From positions 62,001-126,000 of the forward strand of contig CAMFGZ010000011.1 of the NCBI GenBank assembly GCA_945952105.1: a stretch of DNA of 64,000 nucleotides. The letters run 5' to 3'. The DNA comes from an uncultured Rhodospirillaceae bacterium. GTDB lineage: Bacteria > Pseudomonadota > Alphaproteobacteria > Reyranellales > Reyranellaceae. The position numbers were made by a program, and so were the translations under genes. Shown one piece after another: positions 45,200 to 54,668 of this stretch. Within the stretch, counting starts at the first letter, position 1. Every line of letters starts with the position of its first letter. Under the pieces are notes generated by a model. That model saw only the letters and a program-made list of their open reading frames with translations, had not been told where the DNA came from and did no database searches.

Positions 45200-45438
45200 A
45201 CCATGACCTGACGATAGCCGCGCGCTTCCATGCACGGCTTCTCGAACTCGTCGCGATCCATGTTTTCGACGTAGTTGCCGCCCATCGCGATCCAGCGGCG
45301 CAGTTGATATTCCTGGCAGGCCTTCGTATCGGTCTCCACCTGCTGCGGCGCTGTTCCGGCCTTCTCGTAGGTGATGCTCTGGCAACCGCCGAGCATCCCC
45401 ACCGCCACCGCCATCGCTGCGATCGAACCAGGCTGCAT
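45184..45438 (-). CDS. small hypothetical lipoprotein
   Basis: 84 aa. Signal peptide MQPGSIAAMAVAVGMLGGC with lipobox LGGC (Cys19). The mature part is short, with ACQEYQLRRWIAMGG, DEFEKPCMEARGYRQV and two further cysteines. GGAG lies 8 nt before the ATG. No family recognised; resembles small outer-membrane or periplasm-facing lipoproteins of unknown role. The coding end includes part of the downstream hairpin. Confidence 0.68.
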   Translation of the reverse strand: MQPGSIAAMAVAVGMLGGCQSITYEKAGTAPQQVETDTKACQEYQLRRWIAMGGNYVENMDRDEFEKPCMEARGYRQVMVPSRS

Positions 45439-45571
45439 GGGTTGATCTCCTTTGCCAGGACTCTATCCGCTCCCATGCGACCGCGGCAGGCAGGCTCAAG
45501 CTCATGTGATAGGGTCGCTGACAATCAGATCCGGCAATGAGCCGGGCATGTCCTTCCGGGAGAAGTCGCCA

Positions 45572-46573
45572 ATGGTGTCGCCAAAACAGGTTCTTTCGCG
45601 CCGGCAGGCCCTCGCGGGTTCGCTGCTTCTTGCGCTGCCGCTCCTGACCTCCATACCGGCCCGCGCCGCCGACTGGCCGGAGCGTCCCATCCGCATGATC
45701 ATCCCCTTCGCGGCGGGCGCCGGCGCCGACACGGTGGGGCGCACGTTCGGCGAGGAGCTGGCCAAGGCGCTGGGCCAGCCGGTCGTCATCGACAACAAGG
45801 GTGGCGCCGGCGGTCTTCTCGGCACCGCCGAGGGCGCGCGGGCGCCGGCCGACGGCTATACGCTGCTGCTCACGTCGCAGGGCGCAACCGTGTTCAACAT
45901 GGGGCTCTACAAGTCGCCGGGCTACGATCCCCTGAAAGACCTCATCCCGGTTTCGACCACCGGCATCCTGACCAACGTCATGGTCGTCTCGACCGCCAAC
46001 CCGGCCAACACCGTCGCCGACGTGATCGCGCAGGCGCGCGCCAAGCCGGGCGAGCTCACCTACGGATCGAGCGGCGTCGGCAGCAGCCTCCATATGTCCG
46101 GCGTGATCCTCGAGCAGCGCACCGGCGTGAAGCTGCAACATGTTCCCTATCGCGGGGCGCCGGCCGCCGTGCTCGCGGTGATGAACGGCGAGGTGACGAT
46201 GGGCTTCTTCAATGCGCCGACCGTGGTGGGCCAGATCAAGGCCGGCAAGCTGAAGGCGCTCGCCGTCACGACGAAGGACCGTTCCGTCATCATGCCGGAA
46301 GTCCTGACGATGATGGAGGCGGGCGTCCCCGACTTCGTCGTCGCCACCTGGCTGGGCTTTGCGGTGCCGACCGGCACGCCCGCCCCGATCGTGACGCGTC
46401 TCAATGCCGAAATCGGCCGCATCGCCCAGATGCCGCAGGTTAAGGAGAAGCTCCTCGTCCAGGGCTTCGAGATCCTGCCACCTGACACACCCGCCGCCGC
46501 CCGCAAGCTGATCGCCGACGATCAGGCACTGTGGCTACCCATCATCAAGCAATCCGGCGCGACGGCGGAGTAG
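45572..46573 (+). CDS. Bug family tripartite tricarboxylate transporter substrate-binding protein
   Basis: 333 aa. Signal peptide with twin Arg (SRRQALAGSLLLALPLLTSIPARA, trimmed). WPERPIRMIIPFAAGAGADTVGR, NKGGAGGLLGTAEGARAPADGYTLL trimmed blocks and VPYRGAPAAVLAVMNGEV are Bug signatures. The ATG at 45572 has GGGAGAAG 6 nt upstream, better than the one at 45548. No TctA/TctB membrane genes adjoin, the usual state for Bug proteins. Confidence 0.88.
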   Translation: MVSPKQVLSRRQALAGSLLLALPLLTSIPARAADWPERPIRMIIPFAAGAGADTVGRTFGEELAKALGQPVVIDNKGGAGGLLGTAEGARAPADGYTLLLTSQGATVFNMGLYKSPGYDPLKDLIPVSTTGILTNVMVVSTANPANTVADVIAQARAKPGELTYGSSGVGSSLHMSGVILEQRTGVKLQHVPYRGAPAAVLAVMNGEVTMGFFNAPTVVGQIKAGKLKALAVTTKDRSVIMPEVLTMMEAGVPDFVVATWLGFAVPTGTPAPIVTRLNAEIGRIAQMPQVKEKLLVQGFEILPPDTPAAARKLIADDQALWLPIIKQSGATAE

Positions 46574-46618
46574 CGGCGACAATCGCTCATTCCTCGTCAG
46601 GACGACGGGCCTTCTTGG

Positions 46619-47353
46619 CTAATCCGCAGCGGCCAGGCTGTTGCGCGGCACGCCCGCGATCTCCTGGATCAGCTTCTTGGTCATGGCACGGCCGAAGGCG
46701 CCGTGGTTTTCGGCGACGATCGTGAAGGCGCCGGCGCCACCGATGACGTTGTCCTGGAAATACTTTTCGAGGCCGCCGGGCGGATTCGTGTGCTCGGGGC
46801 GGAACGCTTCCTCGATCGGCGTCAGGATCACCAGCGCGTTGATCGTGATGTTGCGCGCGACGGCATCGTCGCGTGCGTCCGTCACCAGTCGTCCGCCGAT
46901 ATTGTTGCCGTCACCCGAAACGTCGATCACCCGCCGGTCCGAGACGAAGCCCGCGCGCTCGAACAGACCCACCGAGAAGTCGAGGGCGGCGCTGATCGAG
47001 GTACTGCCGGCAAACGAACGCGGCGTCTCGATCAGCTTGTCGCCGAAATTGCGCGCCGAGGCGCCGTCGCCGATCACCATCCAGTCGATGACGACGTTCT
47101 GCATGTTGGCCGACGCCCATTCGACGAAGCAGATCGCGATCCGGCGGTTCGGTCCGGAGGTTATGGCGCGCACCACGTCGGGATGGGTGATCGCGGCGGC
47201 CGCTCCTTCGCGCTGAAGCCTGAACTTGGGATCGGTCACGCTGCGGGAGACGTCGGCCGCCATCACCAGCAGCATGTCGACGGGCTCGGCGGCGCGCGCC
47301 GACGGCGAGACGGACAGCAGGATCAGGCTGAGCAGCGCTACCATCATCTTCAT
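46619..47353 (-). CDS. DUF1194 domain protein (exported vWA-like)
   Basis: 244 aa with signal peptide (MKMMVALLSLILLSVSPSARA). LLVMAADVSRSV carries a DxSxS metal-ion-dependent adhesion-site-like motif, and VIDVSGDGNNIGG the second acidic block, matching DUF1194, a von Willebrand A-like family. Role unknown; exported. Start chosen at 47353; the longer frame upstream is not conserved-looking. Divergent from the ferredoxin reductase gene. Confidence 0.82.
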   Translation of the reverse strand: MKMMVALLSLILLSVSPSARAAEPVDMLLVMAADVSRSVTDPKFRLQREGAAAAITHPDVVRAITSGPNRRIAICFVEWASANMQNVVIDWMVIGDGASARNFGDKLIETPRSFAGSTSISAALDFSVGLFERAGFVSDRRVIDVSGDGNNIGGRLVTDARDDAVARNITINALVILTPIEEAFRPEHTNPPGGLEKYFQDNVIGGAGAFTIVAENHGAFGRAMTKKLIQEIAGVPRNSLAAAD

Positions 47354-47490
47354 CGCACGGGACCCCGGTCTCTGGTTGGTCGAAAGCGGCGTTGGGCGCT
47401 CCTCACTATAGGCCGCCGGACCACTAACTTCCGGCCTGGCCTCCTCCTGCAGAAAATACTGCCGCCCAAAGCGGCCAACACGCGACAATC

Positions 47491-47520
47491 TTGTTATTGC
47501 GAATTAATCGCAGATATGGT
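47491..47520 (+). promoter_or_regulatory. candidate fpr promoter with dyad
   Basis: TTGTTA (47491-47496) and TATGGT (47515-47520), 18-bp spacer, within the A/T-rich part of the 236-bp divergent gap. A perfect dyad TGCGA-ATTAA-TCGCA (47498-47512) fills the spacer, as an operator would. Otherwise the gap shows no gene. Confidence 0.35.
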
Positions 47521-47589
47521 TTTTCATGCTGCACTGCACTATATCCACTCGTCCCGGCGTCGGGCCGGCCGTTGCGTAGGAGTATCCGC

Positions 47590-48360
47590 GTGAGCGCGTT
47601 GAGGAACGAGACCGTATTGTCGGTGCATCACTGGACCGACGAGTTGTTCAGCTTCCGGACCACCCGGGACAAGGGTTTCCGCTTCGCCAGCGGCCAGTTC
47701 ACCATGATCGGCCTGAAGGTCGAGGGGAAGCCGCTGCTGCGGGCCTACTCCATCGCCAGCGCACACTATGTCGACGAGCTGGAGTTCTTCTCCATCAAAG
47801 TCCCCGACGGGAAGCTCACCTCGCGCCTCAAGGACCTGGCGCCGGGCGATCCGGTGCTGGTCGGCGCCAAGGCCACCGGCACGCTGCTGCTCGACAGCCT
47901 CACCCCCGGCCGCAACCTCTACCTGCTGGGCACCGGCACCGGCCTCGCCCCGTTCCTGTCGATCGTGCGCGATCCGGACGTCTACGAGCGCTACGAGAAG
48001 GTGATCCTGGTCCATGGCTGCCGCCACGTGCGCGACCTCGCCTACCGCTCGGCCTTGGCCGACGAGCTGCCGGCCGACGAGATCCTGGGCGACATGGTGC
48101 GCGACAAGCTCGTCTACTACCCGACCGTCACCCGCGAGCCCTTCAAGTATCGCGGCCGCATCTCCCACCTGATCGAGAACGGCACCCTGGCGAAGGATGT
48201 CGGCCTGCCGCCGATGGCCCGCGAGACCGATCGCTTCATGCTCTGCGGGTCCGTCCAGATGCTGGCCGACACCCGCGCCCTGCTCGAAGGCATGGGCCTC
48301 ACAGAGGGCAGCACCACCACCCCCGGCCAGTTCGTCGTCGAAAAGGCCTTCGTCGAATAA
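47590..48360 (+). CDS. fpr: ferredoxin--NADP reductase
   Basis: 256 aa from GTG at 47590 (GTAGGAG upstream). RAYSIASA is the FAD-binding RxYS motif, GKLTSRLKDLAPGD follows, LLGTGTGLAPFLSI binds NADP and the C-terminus ends FVVEKAFVE as in alphaproteobacterial Fpr proteins. It passes electrons between NADPH and ferredoxin or flavodoxin, often under oxidative stress control. Confidence 0.92.
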   Translation: MSALRNETVLSVHHWTDELFSFRTTRDKGFRFASGQFTMIGLKVEGKPLLRAYSIASAHYVDELEFFSIKVPDGKLTSRLKDLAPGDPVLVGAKATGTLLLDSLTPGRNLYLLGTGTGLAPFLSIVRDPDVYERYEKVILVHGCRHVRDLAYRSALADELPADEILGDMVRDKLVYYPTVTREPFKYRGRISHLIENGTLAKDVGLPPMARETDRFMLCGSVQMLADTRALLEGMGLTEGSTTTPGQFVVEKAFVE

Positions 48361-48467
48361 GCGGTTCCGCTTCGCGAGCCACCTGCAAGTAGCGTGTGAC
48401 GGTCGCCGGCGGCTAGGATGCCGGCGATTTGACACGCATGCCGTCAGGCTCGGGAAGAGGAAAAGAA

Positions 48468-49607
48468 GTGACACTACCGCTCGAGGGAGTTCGCGTCATC
48501 GAAGTGGGCCAGGCATTGGCCGGTCCGCTGGCCGGAGTGATCCTGGCCGACATGGGCGCCGACGTGATCAAGATCGAGAAGCCCGACGGCGGCGACGATG
48601 CCCGCATCTGGGGCCCTCCGTTCGGACCCGACGGCAAGACCTCGCTCTACTTCTACTCGCAGAACCGCAACAAGCGCTCGGTCGTGCTCGACCTCAAGTT
48701 GGCGGCCGACGTCGACAAGCTGCACAAGCTTTGCGAAACGGCCGACATCCTGATCCAGAACCTGCGGCCGGGCGTGGTCGACGAGGTCGGCATCGGCCCC
48801 GAGACCATGCTCGCGCGCCATCCGCGCCTCATCTACTGCTCGATCTGGGCGTTTGGCTACCAGGGGCCGCTGCGCATGAAGCCGGCCTTCGATCCGCTGC
48901 TGCAGGCCTATGGCGGCATGATGAGCGTGACCGGCCGGCCGGAGGATCCGCCGACCTTCTGCGGCGCCTCGATCAACGACAAGGCGACCGGCATGTTCTG
49001 TACCATCGGCGCGCTCGCGGCGCTCAGGCTGCGCGACAAGACCGGCAAGGGCTGCCTGGTCGACACATCGCTGTTCGACTCGGCGGTGCACTGGGTCGAA
49101 GGCCAGGTGAACGGCTACATCGCCAACGGCACCGTCTCCAAGCGCCACGGCACCGGCAGCCCGGTGATCGTGCCCTACCAGACCTTCGACACGGCCGACC
49201 ATCCGATCTGCCTCGCGCCCGGCAACGACCGGCTGTGGGCGCGCTGCGCCAGGGTGCTGGGCCGCGACGAATGGGCCACCGATCCGAAGTTCGCCAAGAG
49301 CGCGCAGCGCGTCGCCCATAAGGCCGAGCTGCTGCCGATGATCGCCGAGGCGCTGAAGGCCAGGCCGCGCGCCGAATGGCTGGAAGCCATGGAGAAAGCC
49401 GGCGTGCCCTGCGCCGCCGTGAACGACATCGGCGAACTGGCGCGCACCGAACAGATGGAAGCCTCGAAGCTCATCCAGCAACTGCCGGGGGGCCCCAAGG
49501 TGGTCGGCCTGCCGATCTCCTTCGACCATGTGCGGCCACGCTCGCCGCGCTCCGCGCCAACGCTCGGGGAGCATACCGACGAAGTGCTGGGAAGCCTTCC
49601 GAAGTGA
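48468..49607 (+). CDS. CaiB/BaiF family III CoA-transferase
   Basis: 379 aa from GTG at 48468 (GAAGAGG upstream; TTG 48429 and ATG 48438 lack a good site). GVRVIEVGQALAGPLAG, LADMGADVIKIEKPDGGDDAR, QNRNKRSVVLDLK and the active Asp in DTSLFDSAVHWVEGQ are family signatures. The stop overlaps the hyuA start (GTGA), so the transferase and hydantoinase are coupled, suggesting a CoA-dependent step in the same pathway. Confidence 0.9.
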   Translation: MTLPLEGVRVIEVGQALAGPLAGVILADMGADVIKIEKPDGGDDARIWGPPFGPDGKTSLYFYSQNRNKRSVVLDLKLAADVDKLHKLCETADILIQNLRPGVVDEVGIGPETMLARHPRLIYCSIWAFGYQGPLRMKPAFDPLLQAYGGMMSVTGRPEDPPTFCGASINDKATGMFCTIGALAALRLRDKTGKGCLVDTSLFDSAVHWVEGQVNGYIANGTVSKRHGTGSPVIVPYQTFDTADHPICLAPGNDRLWARCARVLGRDEWATDPKFAKSAQRVAHKAELLPMIAEALKARPRAEWLEAMEKAGVPCAAVNDIGELARTEQMEASKLIQQLPGGPKVVGLPISFDHVRPRSPRSAPTLGEHTDEVLGSLPK

Positions 49608-51697
49608 CGGCGCCCGCCCCGTCTCCCGCCCTCGTCGCCCCCTGGCGCATCGGCGTCGACGTGGGCGGCACCTTCACCGACATGGTGCTGCGCGACGCCG
49701 CGGGCGCGGTCCGCATCTTCAAGTCGCCGTCGGTCCCTGCCGATCCCAGCGAGGGCGTGCTGGGCGTGCTGCGGCTGGCGGCGACGCAGCTCGACATCAC
49801 ACTGACCGCCCTGCTGCGCGACTGCGCGCTGTTCGTGCACGGCTCGACCGTGGCAACCAACACAATCCTCGAGAAGAAGGGCGCCAGGGTCGGCCTGCTG
49901 ACGACCGAGGGCTTCCGTGATTCGCTCGAGATCCGCCGCGGTATCCGCGAGAACCAGTGGGATCACCGAGCGCCCTTCCCGCAGGTCCTGGTGCCGCGCT
50001 ACCTGCGCCTGCCGGTGCGCGGCCGCATTGCCGCCGACGGCACGGAGCTGGCGCCGCTGAAATCCGAGGACGTCGACACCGCAGCCAAGGTCTTCGCCGA
50101 GGAAGGCGTCGAGTCGGTCGCGGTCTGCCTGTTCAATTCCTTCCTCGATGGCGCGCACGAACGTGTCGTGGGCGATCGGCTCGCCAAGGCCTGGAACGGC
50201 AAGTGGGTCTCGCTGTCGAGCGAGGTCATGCCGACCATGGGCGAGTACGAGCGCGGTTCGACCGCCGTCGTGAACGCCTATGTCGCGCCCAAGGTGACGA
50301 GCTACCTGCGTGCCCTCGACGAGCAACTGCGCCAGTTCGGCCTGCCGCGCTCGCTGCTGCTGCTGCAGAGCAACGGCGGCGCGGTATCGGTCGACCAGGT
50401 GGCGGCGCGGCCGGTGATGCTGGTCCTGTCCGGTCCCGCTGCCGGCGTCGGTGCGCTGAAAGGCTGCGCGGCACCGGGCGAGAAGGCCAACCTGATCTCG
50501 ATGGAGATCGGCGGTACGAGCTGCGACGTGATGGTGATGGCGCAGGGCGACGTGCCCGTCACCGACGAGCTCACCATCGACGGCTATCACCTCACGACGC
50601 CGTCGGTGGAGATCCACACGGTCGGCGCCGGCGGCGGTACCGTCGCCTGGGTCGACGATGCGGGCCTCCTCCATGCCGGCCCGCAGGGCGCCGGCGCGCG
50701 ACCCGGCCCTGCCGCCTATGGGCTGGGCGGCGAGAACCCGACCGTCACCGATGCGCAGCTCGTCCTGGGACGCCTGCGCCCCGGCCCCTTGGCCGGGGGC
50801 GCGGTCACGCTCGACGCGAACCTTGCGCGCAAGGCCATCGAGACCAAGCTCGCCCGGCCGCTCGGCCTCTCGGTCGAGCAGGCCGCCGCGGGTGTCATCC
50901 GCCTGCTGGAGCAGAACCTGCTGCATGCCGTCGAGCGGCTCAGCATCGAACGCGGGCACAATCCCGCGACCTTCACCCTGGTCGCCGCGGGCGGCGCCGG
51001 ACCGATGCATGGCACCAACGTCGCGCGGGCACTCGGCAGCCGTCGTGCGCTGCTACCGCGCGCCGCCGGCGCCTTTTGCGCGATGGGCATGCTGCAGTCC
51101 GACGTGCGACAGGATTACCTGCAGGTCTTCCTGGCCGACCTCGACAAGGTTGAACCCTCGGCCCTCGAAGCGGGTTTCGCCCAGATCGAAGCGCGCGCCC
51201 GCGAAGCGCTGGCCCTCGACGGATTCGGCGCCGACGAGGTCGCGATCGAACGCCAGCTCGACCTGCGCTACGACGGACAGCAATGGCCGGTGCGCGCGCC
51301 GCTCCGCGCGTCGGGCTTCGATGCCGCCGCCGCACGCAAGGCTTTCGAGACCGAGCACCAGCGCCTGTTCGGCCACATCCAGCCCGGCGGCCGCATCGAC
51401 ATCACCGCGCTGCGCGTCGTGGCCCGCGGCCGGCTCGACTGGACCCCGCCCGCCGCGCGTCCGGCCCAGACCGACACGCCGAAACCGCGCGAGACTCGCC
51501 AGGTCTGGATCGATCTGGCGACCGGCTGGCGCGATGTCCCCATCTACGACGGCGCCGACCTGCGCCCCGGCTGCCGCCTCCAAGGGCCGTTGCTGGTCGA
51601 GGAACGCACCACCACCGCCTTCGTCGGCCCCGACGACCTGCTCGAAGTCGACGAACGCGACGATTTCCTCGTGCATGTCGGTGCCAATGCCGCGTAG
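49604..51697 (+). CDS. hydantoinase/oxoprolinase A subunit
   Basis: 697 aa from GTG at 49604. WRIGVDVGGTFTDMVL is the ASKHA phosphate-binding motif, HGSTVATNTILEKKGARVGLLTTEGFRD trimmed block follows, LSGPAAGVGALKG and GGTSCDVMV the second nucleotide block, and AAGGAGPMHG the adenosine motif. HyuA couples ATP hydrolysis to cleavage of hydantoin-type rings or ketone carboxylation with HyuB, encoded 147 bp downstream. Confidence 0.9.
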   Translation: MTAPAPSPALVAPWRIGVDVGGTFTDMVLRDAAGAVRIFKSPSVPADPSEGVLGVLRLAATQLDITLTALLRDCALFVHGSTVATNTILEKKGARVGLLTTEGFRDSLEIRRGIRENQWDHRAPFPQVLVPRYLRLPVRGRIAADGTELAPLKSEDVDTAAKVFAEEGVESVAVCLFNSFLDGAHERVVGDRLAKAWNGKWVSLSSEVMPTMGEYERGSTAVVNAYVAPKVTSYLRALDEQLRQFGLPRSLLLLQSNGGAVSVDQVAARPVMLVLSGPAAGVGALKGCAAPGEKANLISMEIGGTSCDVMVMAQGDVPVTDELTIDGYHLTTPSVEIHTVGAGGGTVAWVDDAGLLHAGPQGAGARPGPAAYGLGGENPTVTDAQLVLGRLRPGPLAGGAVTLDANLARKAIETKLARPLGLSVEQAAAGVIRLLEQNLLHAVERLSIERGHNPATFTLVAAGGAGPMHGTNVARALGSRRALLPRAAGAFCAMGMLQSDVRQDYLQVFLADLDKVEPSALEAGFAQIEARAREALALDGFGADEVAIERQLDLRYDGQQWPVRAPLRASGFDAAAARKAFETEHQRLFGHIQPGGRIDITALRVVARGRLDWTPPAARPAQTDTPKPRETRQVWIDLATGWRDVPIYDGADLRPGCRLQGPLLVEERTTTAFVGPDDLLEVDERDDFLVHVGANAA

Positions 51698-51712
51698 CCC
51701 ACACCCACACCT

Positions 51713-51822
51713 CCTCATCCTAAGGAGCGCGCCGCAGGCGTGCGTCGCGAAGGATGGGCTGCAGGCAAGGTGCTCGTGCCGACCCTTCGAGACGGAAGCT
51801 GCGCGGCCTCCTCAGGACGAGG
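51713..51822. repeat. dispersed intergenic repeat with terminal inverted repeats
   Basis: 110 bp with ends CCTCATCCTAAGGAG and CTCCTCAGGACGAGG (13 of 15 complementary) and inner GTCGCGAAGGATG against GACCCTTCGAGAC. It matches my memory of a palindromic CCTCATCCTGAGGAG...CCTTCGAGACG family scattered in Rhizobiales/Rhodospirillales intergenic regions. It lies between hyuA and hyuB, where it may form an RNA hairpin that tunes expression. Confidence 0.65.
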
Positions 51823-51844
51823 CGTTCCATTGGAGGATCAGCCT

Positions 51845-53572
51845 ATGAACCTCGATCCCGTCACGCTCGCGCTGGTGCAGAACCGACTCGATCACATCTC
51901 GCACCAGATGGGCTGGGTGATGACGCGCACCGCGCGCTCGCCGATCTTCAGCCAGAGCCATGATTTCTCCTGCTTCATCGCCGACGCCCGCGGCACCTTG
52001 ATCAGCCAGGCCGATGGCATTCCGATCCACACCGGCGGCGGCGGCTTCGCGGTGCGCGCCATCCTGCGCGACTTCAAGGACGCCATCGCGCCGGAGGACG
52101 TGTTCCTGCTGAACGATCCCTACACGGCGGGCGGCAATCATCTCCCCGACTGGGTGATCACGCGGCCGGTGTTCGTGGGCGGCAAGCTGGTGGCCTTCGC
52201 CTGCAACCGCGCGCATCAGGCCGATATTGGCGGCGGCGTGGCCGGTACCTACAACGCCGCCGCTACGGAGATATTCCACGAAGGCATCCGACTGCCAGTG
52301 CTGAAGCTGATCGAAGCCGGCAAGGTGCGCGACGATCTGTGGCGCCTGCTGATGCTGAACACGCGCCTGCCCGACGCGCTCGATGGCGACCTGCGCGCCA
52401 TGATCGGCTCGACGCGCATCGGCGCGGAGCGGCTGGCGCTGCTGGTCGAGGAGCTGGGCGTCGATCGCGCCGATGAATTCTTCGAGGGCGTGCTCGATCA
52501 CGCCGACCGCCGCTTCCAGACCTGCATCGATCGTCTCGCCGAAGGCGTCTGGAAAGGCGAGGAGCCGGTCGACAACGATTGCTTCGCGCCGATCGACGCG
52601 AAGATCGCCGTCGCCATCACGGTGAAGGACCGCAAGCTGGTCGTCGATTTCGCCGGCACTTCACCACAGGTACGCGGCTTCAAGAACAGCTCGATCGCCA
52701 ATTCGACGTCGGCGGTGTTCATGTCGCTGGCCTCCTTCTTCGAGCCCGATCTGCCGAAGAACGAAGGTGCCTTCCGCAGCGTCGAGATCCGCCTGCCCGA
52801 GGGCACACTGGTGAACGCGCGCATGCCCGCGCCGATGACGATGAACACCGTGTTCGTGGCGCACGAGATCATCCACGCGATGTGGAAGGCGCTGGCGCAG
52901 GCGCTGCCCGAACGCGCCTCTGCCGGCTGGTCGAAGGCAGTGCATGCCGTCACCGCCGGCCTGCGCGATGATGGCGGGCGCTACGTGATGTACCAGTGGG
53001 CCGGCGCGCCCGCGGGCGGTGGTGTCGAAGGTCGTGACGGCTTCCACCTGATCGGCCATCTCATCACCCTGGGCGGCCTGACGCTTCCCAACCTCGAAAC
53101 CTACGAGCAGCTCTACCCCGCGCGCTTCCGGCGCCAGGAGCTGCGCTGCGACACGGCAGGCCCTGGCCGGTTCCGCGGCGGCGCCGGCTGCGACTACGAG
53201 GTCGAGATGTTCACGCCCGCCGACTACGCCTTCCGCGGCGAGGGTGCGGGCGCCCCGTCGAGCTTCGGCGTGGCGGGCGGCCGTGCCGGGGCCGGTGGCG
53301 AGGTGATCCTCACCCTGGCCGATGGCAAGCGCATCCAGGCGCCGAAATACGGCGTCGAGCGCCACGGTGTCGGCACCTACCGCGCGCTGTCGCCCGGCGG
53401 CGGCGGATATGGCGACCCGAGAACGCGCGATCCCGACCGGGTGCTGCGCGACGTCCGTGACGGGATCGTGAGCACGGAAAGCGCCGAAACCGACTATGCC
53501 GTCGCGATCACGCCGGACGGACGCGGCATCGATCGGGTACGCACGGATGAATTGCGCAAGCCGGTGCCCTGA
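51845..53572 (+). CDS. hydantoinase/oxoprolinase B subunit
   Basis: 575 aa. MNLDPVTLALVQNRLDHIS at the N-terminus, FLLNDPYTAGGNHLPDWV, AHQADIGG and GGAGCDYEVEMF are HyuB blocks; SPGGGGYGDPRTRDPDRVLRDVRDG trimmed C-terminus. GGAGGATC 5 nt before the ATG. Partner of the hyuA just upstream. Similar in type to the orphan HyuB at 17.3 kb but clearly diverged from it. Confidence 0.9.
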   Translation: MNLDPVTLALVQNRLDHISHQMGWVMTRTARSPIFSQSHDFSCFIADARGTLISQADGIPIHTGGGGFAVRAILRDFKDAIAPEDVFLLNDPYTAGGNHLPDWVITRPVFVGGKLVAFACNRAHQADIGGGVAGTYNAAATEIFHEGIRLPVLKLIEAGKVRDDLWRLLMLNTRLPDALDGDLRAMIGSTRIGAERLALLVEELGVDRADEFFEGVLDHADRRFQTCIDRLAEGVWKGEEPVDNDCFAPIDAKIAVAITVKDRKLVVDFAGTSPQVRGFKNSSIANSTSAVFMSLASFFEPDLPKNEGAFRSVEIRLPEGTLVNARMPAPMTMNTVFVAHEIIHAMWKALAQALPERASAGWSKAVHAVTAGLRDDGGRYVMYQWAGAPAGGGVEGRDGFHLIGHLITLGGLTLPNLETYEQLYPARFRRQELRCDTAGPGRFRGGAGCDYEVEMFTPADYAFRGEGAGAPSSFGVAGGRAGAGGEVILTLADGKRIQAPKYGVERHGVGTYRALSPGGGGYGDPRTRDPDRVLRDVRDGIVSTESAETDYAVAITPDGRGIDRVRTDELRKPVP

Positions 53573-53602
53573 AACCGCCATCTGCCGTTCGGCTGGCGGT
53601 TT
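53572..53602 (+). terminator. terminator hairpin after hyuB
   Basis: Perfect arms AAACCGCCA (53572-53580) and TGGCGGTTT (53594-53602), with an inner GCCG-TT-CGGC stem. It starts at the last base of the stop codon; the 3' arm ends in three T. Ends the CoA-transferase/hyuAB transcript. Confidence 0.7.
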
Positions 53603-53686
53603 GACGGCCCTGCCGCTTCTTGCCGGGGCGCGACGCGTCGCCCTAGTTTCTCGGCGATAACGAATGAATTCAGGGAAGGACATCAC

Positions 53687-54649
53687 ATGATCCAGCGCCG
53701 CACTTTCGTGGCCGGCACCGCTGCCGCCCTCGCATTGCCCACCATCGCCTTCGGTCAGAGCGGGCAGATCCGCCTCGTCGTGCCTTACGGTCCCGGCGGC
53801 TCGACCGACACGGCCGGCCGCGTCCTGGCCGAGCGCATGTCGGCCGACACCGGCAAGAACATCATCGTCGAGAACCGGCCGGGCGGCGGCACGATGGTCG
53901 GCATGGTGAACGTGGCCAAGAGCAAGCCCGACGGCACCAGCCTGATGGTGTTGACCACCACGGCCGCCCTGCAGCCCGCGTTCGACATTCCGATGCCGAT
54001 CGACCCGCAGAAGGACCTCGCGCCGGTGGCGCAGCTCGCCGACATCCCCTGCGTCCTCGCGGTCAATGCCAACAATCCCGCCAAGACCTTCGGCGAGTTC
54101 ATCGAGTGGGTGAAGGCGCAGCCTGGCCCCGTGCACTATTCGACCTCGAGCTCGGGCGGCCTGCCGCATCTGTGGGGCGAACTGATCGCCACGCGCACCA
54201 ACGGCAAGCTCCAGCACATCCCCTACAAGGCCGCGGCCGAGGCGCTGCGCGACACGGTCGCCGGCCACGTCCCGGCCTTCGTCGACGTGACCACGCCGGT
54301 CGACGCGCAGATCCGTGCCGGCACGATGCGCGGCCTGATCTGCGGCGCGAAGAGCCGCGTCGCCAACATCCCGACGGTGCCGGTGGCCAGCGAGCTCGGC
54401 GCCCCGGACCTCGAAGCCGCTGTCTATTTCGGCGTGGCGACGACGGCGGGCACGCCGCGCGAGACGATCCAGGAACTCAACGCCGCGGTGAATGCCGCGC
54501 TGAAGGCCGAGGCGGTGCGCGAGCGGCTGATGTCGCTCGGCTTCATCCCGACCGGTGGCACATCGGAAGCCTATGCCAAGCGCCTGGCCGACGAGACCGT
54601 GCGCTGGCGCAAGGTGATCAAGGACGCGAAGATTCCGGCGCCGACCTGA
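53687..54649 (+). CDS. Bug family substrate-binding protein
   Basis: 320 aa. Signal with Arg pair (IQRRTFVAGTAAALALPTIAFG). IRLVVPYGPGGSTDTAGRVL, VENRPGGGTMVGM, HYSTSSSGGLPHLWGEL and HIPYKAAAEALRDTVAGHV are tripartite tricarboxylate transporter receptor blocks. It may supply the substrate of the upstream hyuAB/CoA-transferase genes, from which it is separated by a terminator. Confidence 0.88.
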   Translation: MIQRRTFVAGTAAALALPTIAFGQSGQIRLVVPYGPGGSTDTAGRVLAERMSADTGKNIIVENRPGGGTMVGMVNVAKSKPDGTSLMVLTTTAALQPAFDIPMPIDPQKDLAPVAQLADIPCVLAVNANNPAKTFGEFIEWVKAQPGPVHYSTSSSGGLPHLWGELIATRTNGKLQHIPYKAAAEALRDTVAGHVPAFVDVTTPVDAQIRAGTMRGLICGAKSRVANIPTVPVASELGAPDLEAAVYFGVATTAGTPRETIQELNAAVNAALKAEAVRERLMSLGFIPTGGTSEAYAKRLADETVRWRKVIKDAKIPAPT

Positions 54650-54668
54650 ACGGCAGAACCTTCCCCGC

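Noticed and set aside
49175..51010. 611-codon leftward frame opposite hyuA
   Set aside because: Shadow frame with His/Arg-rich composition and no domain.
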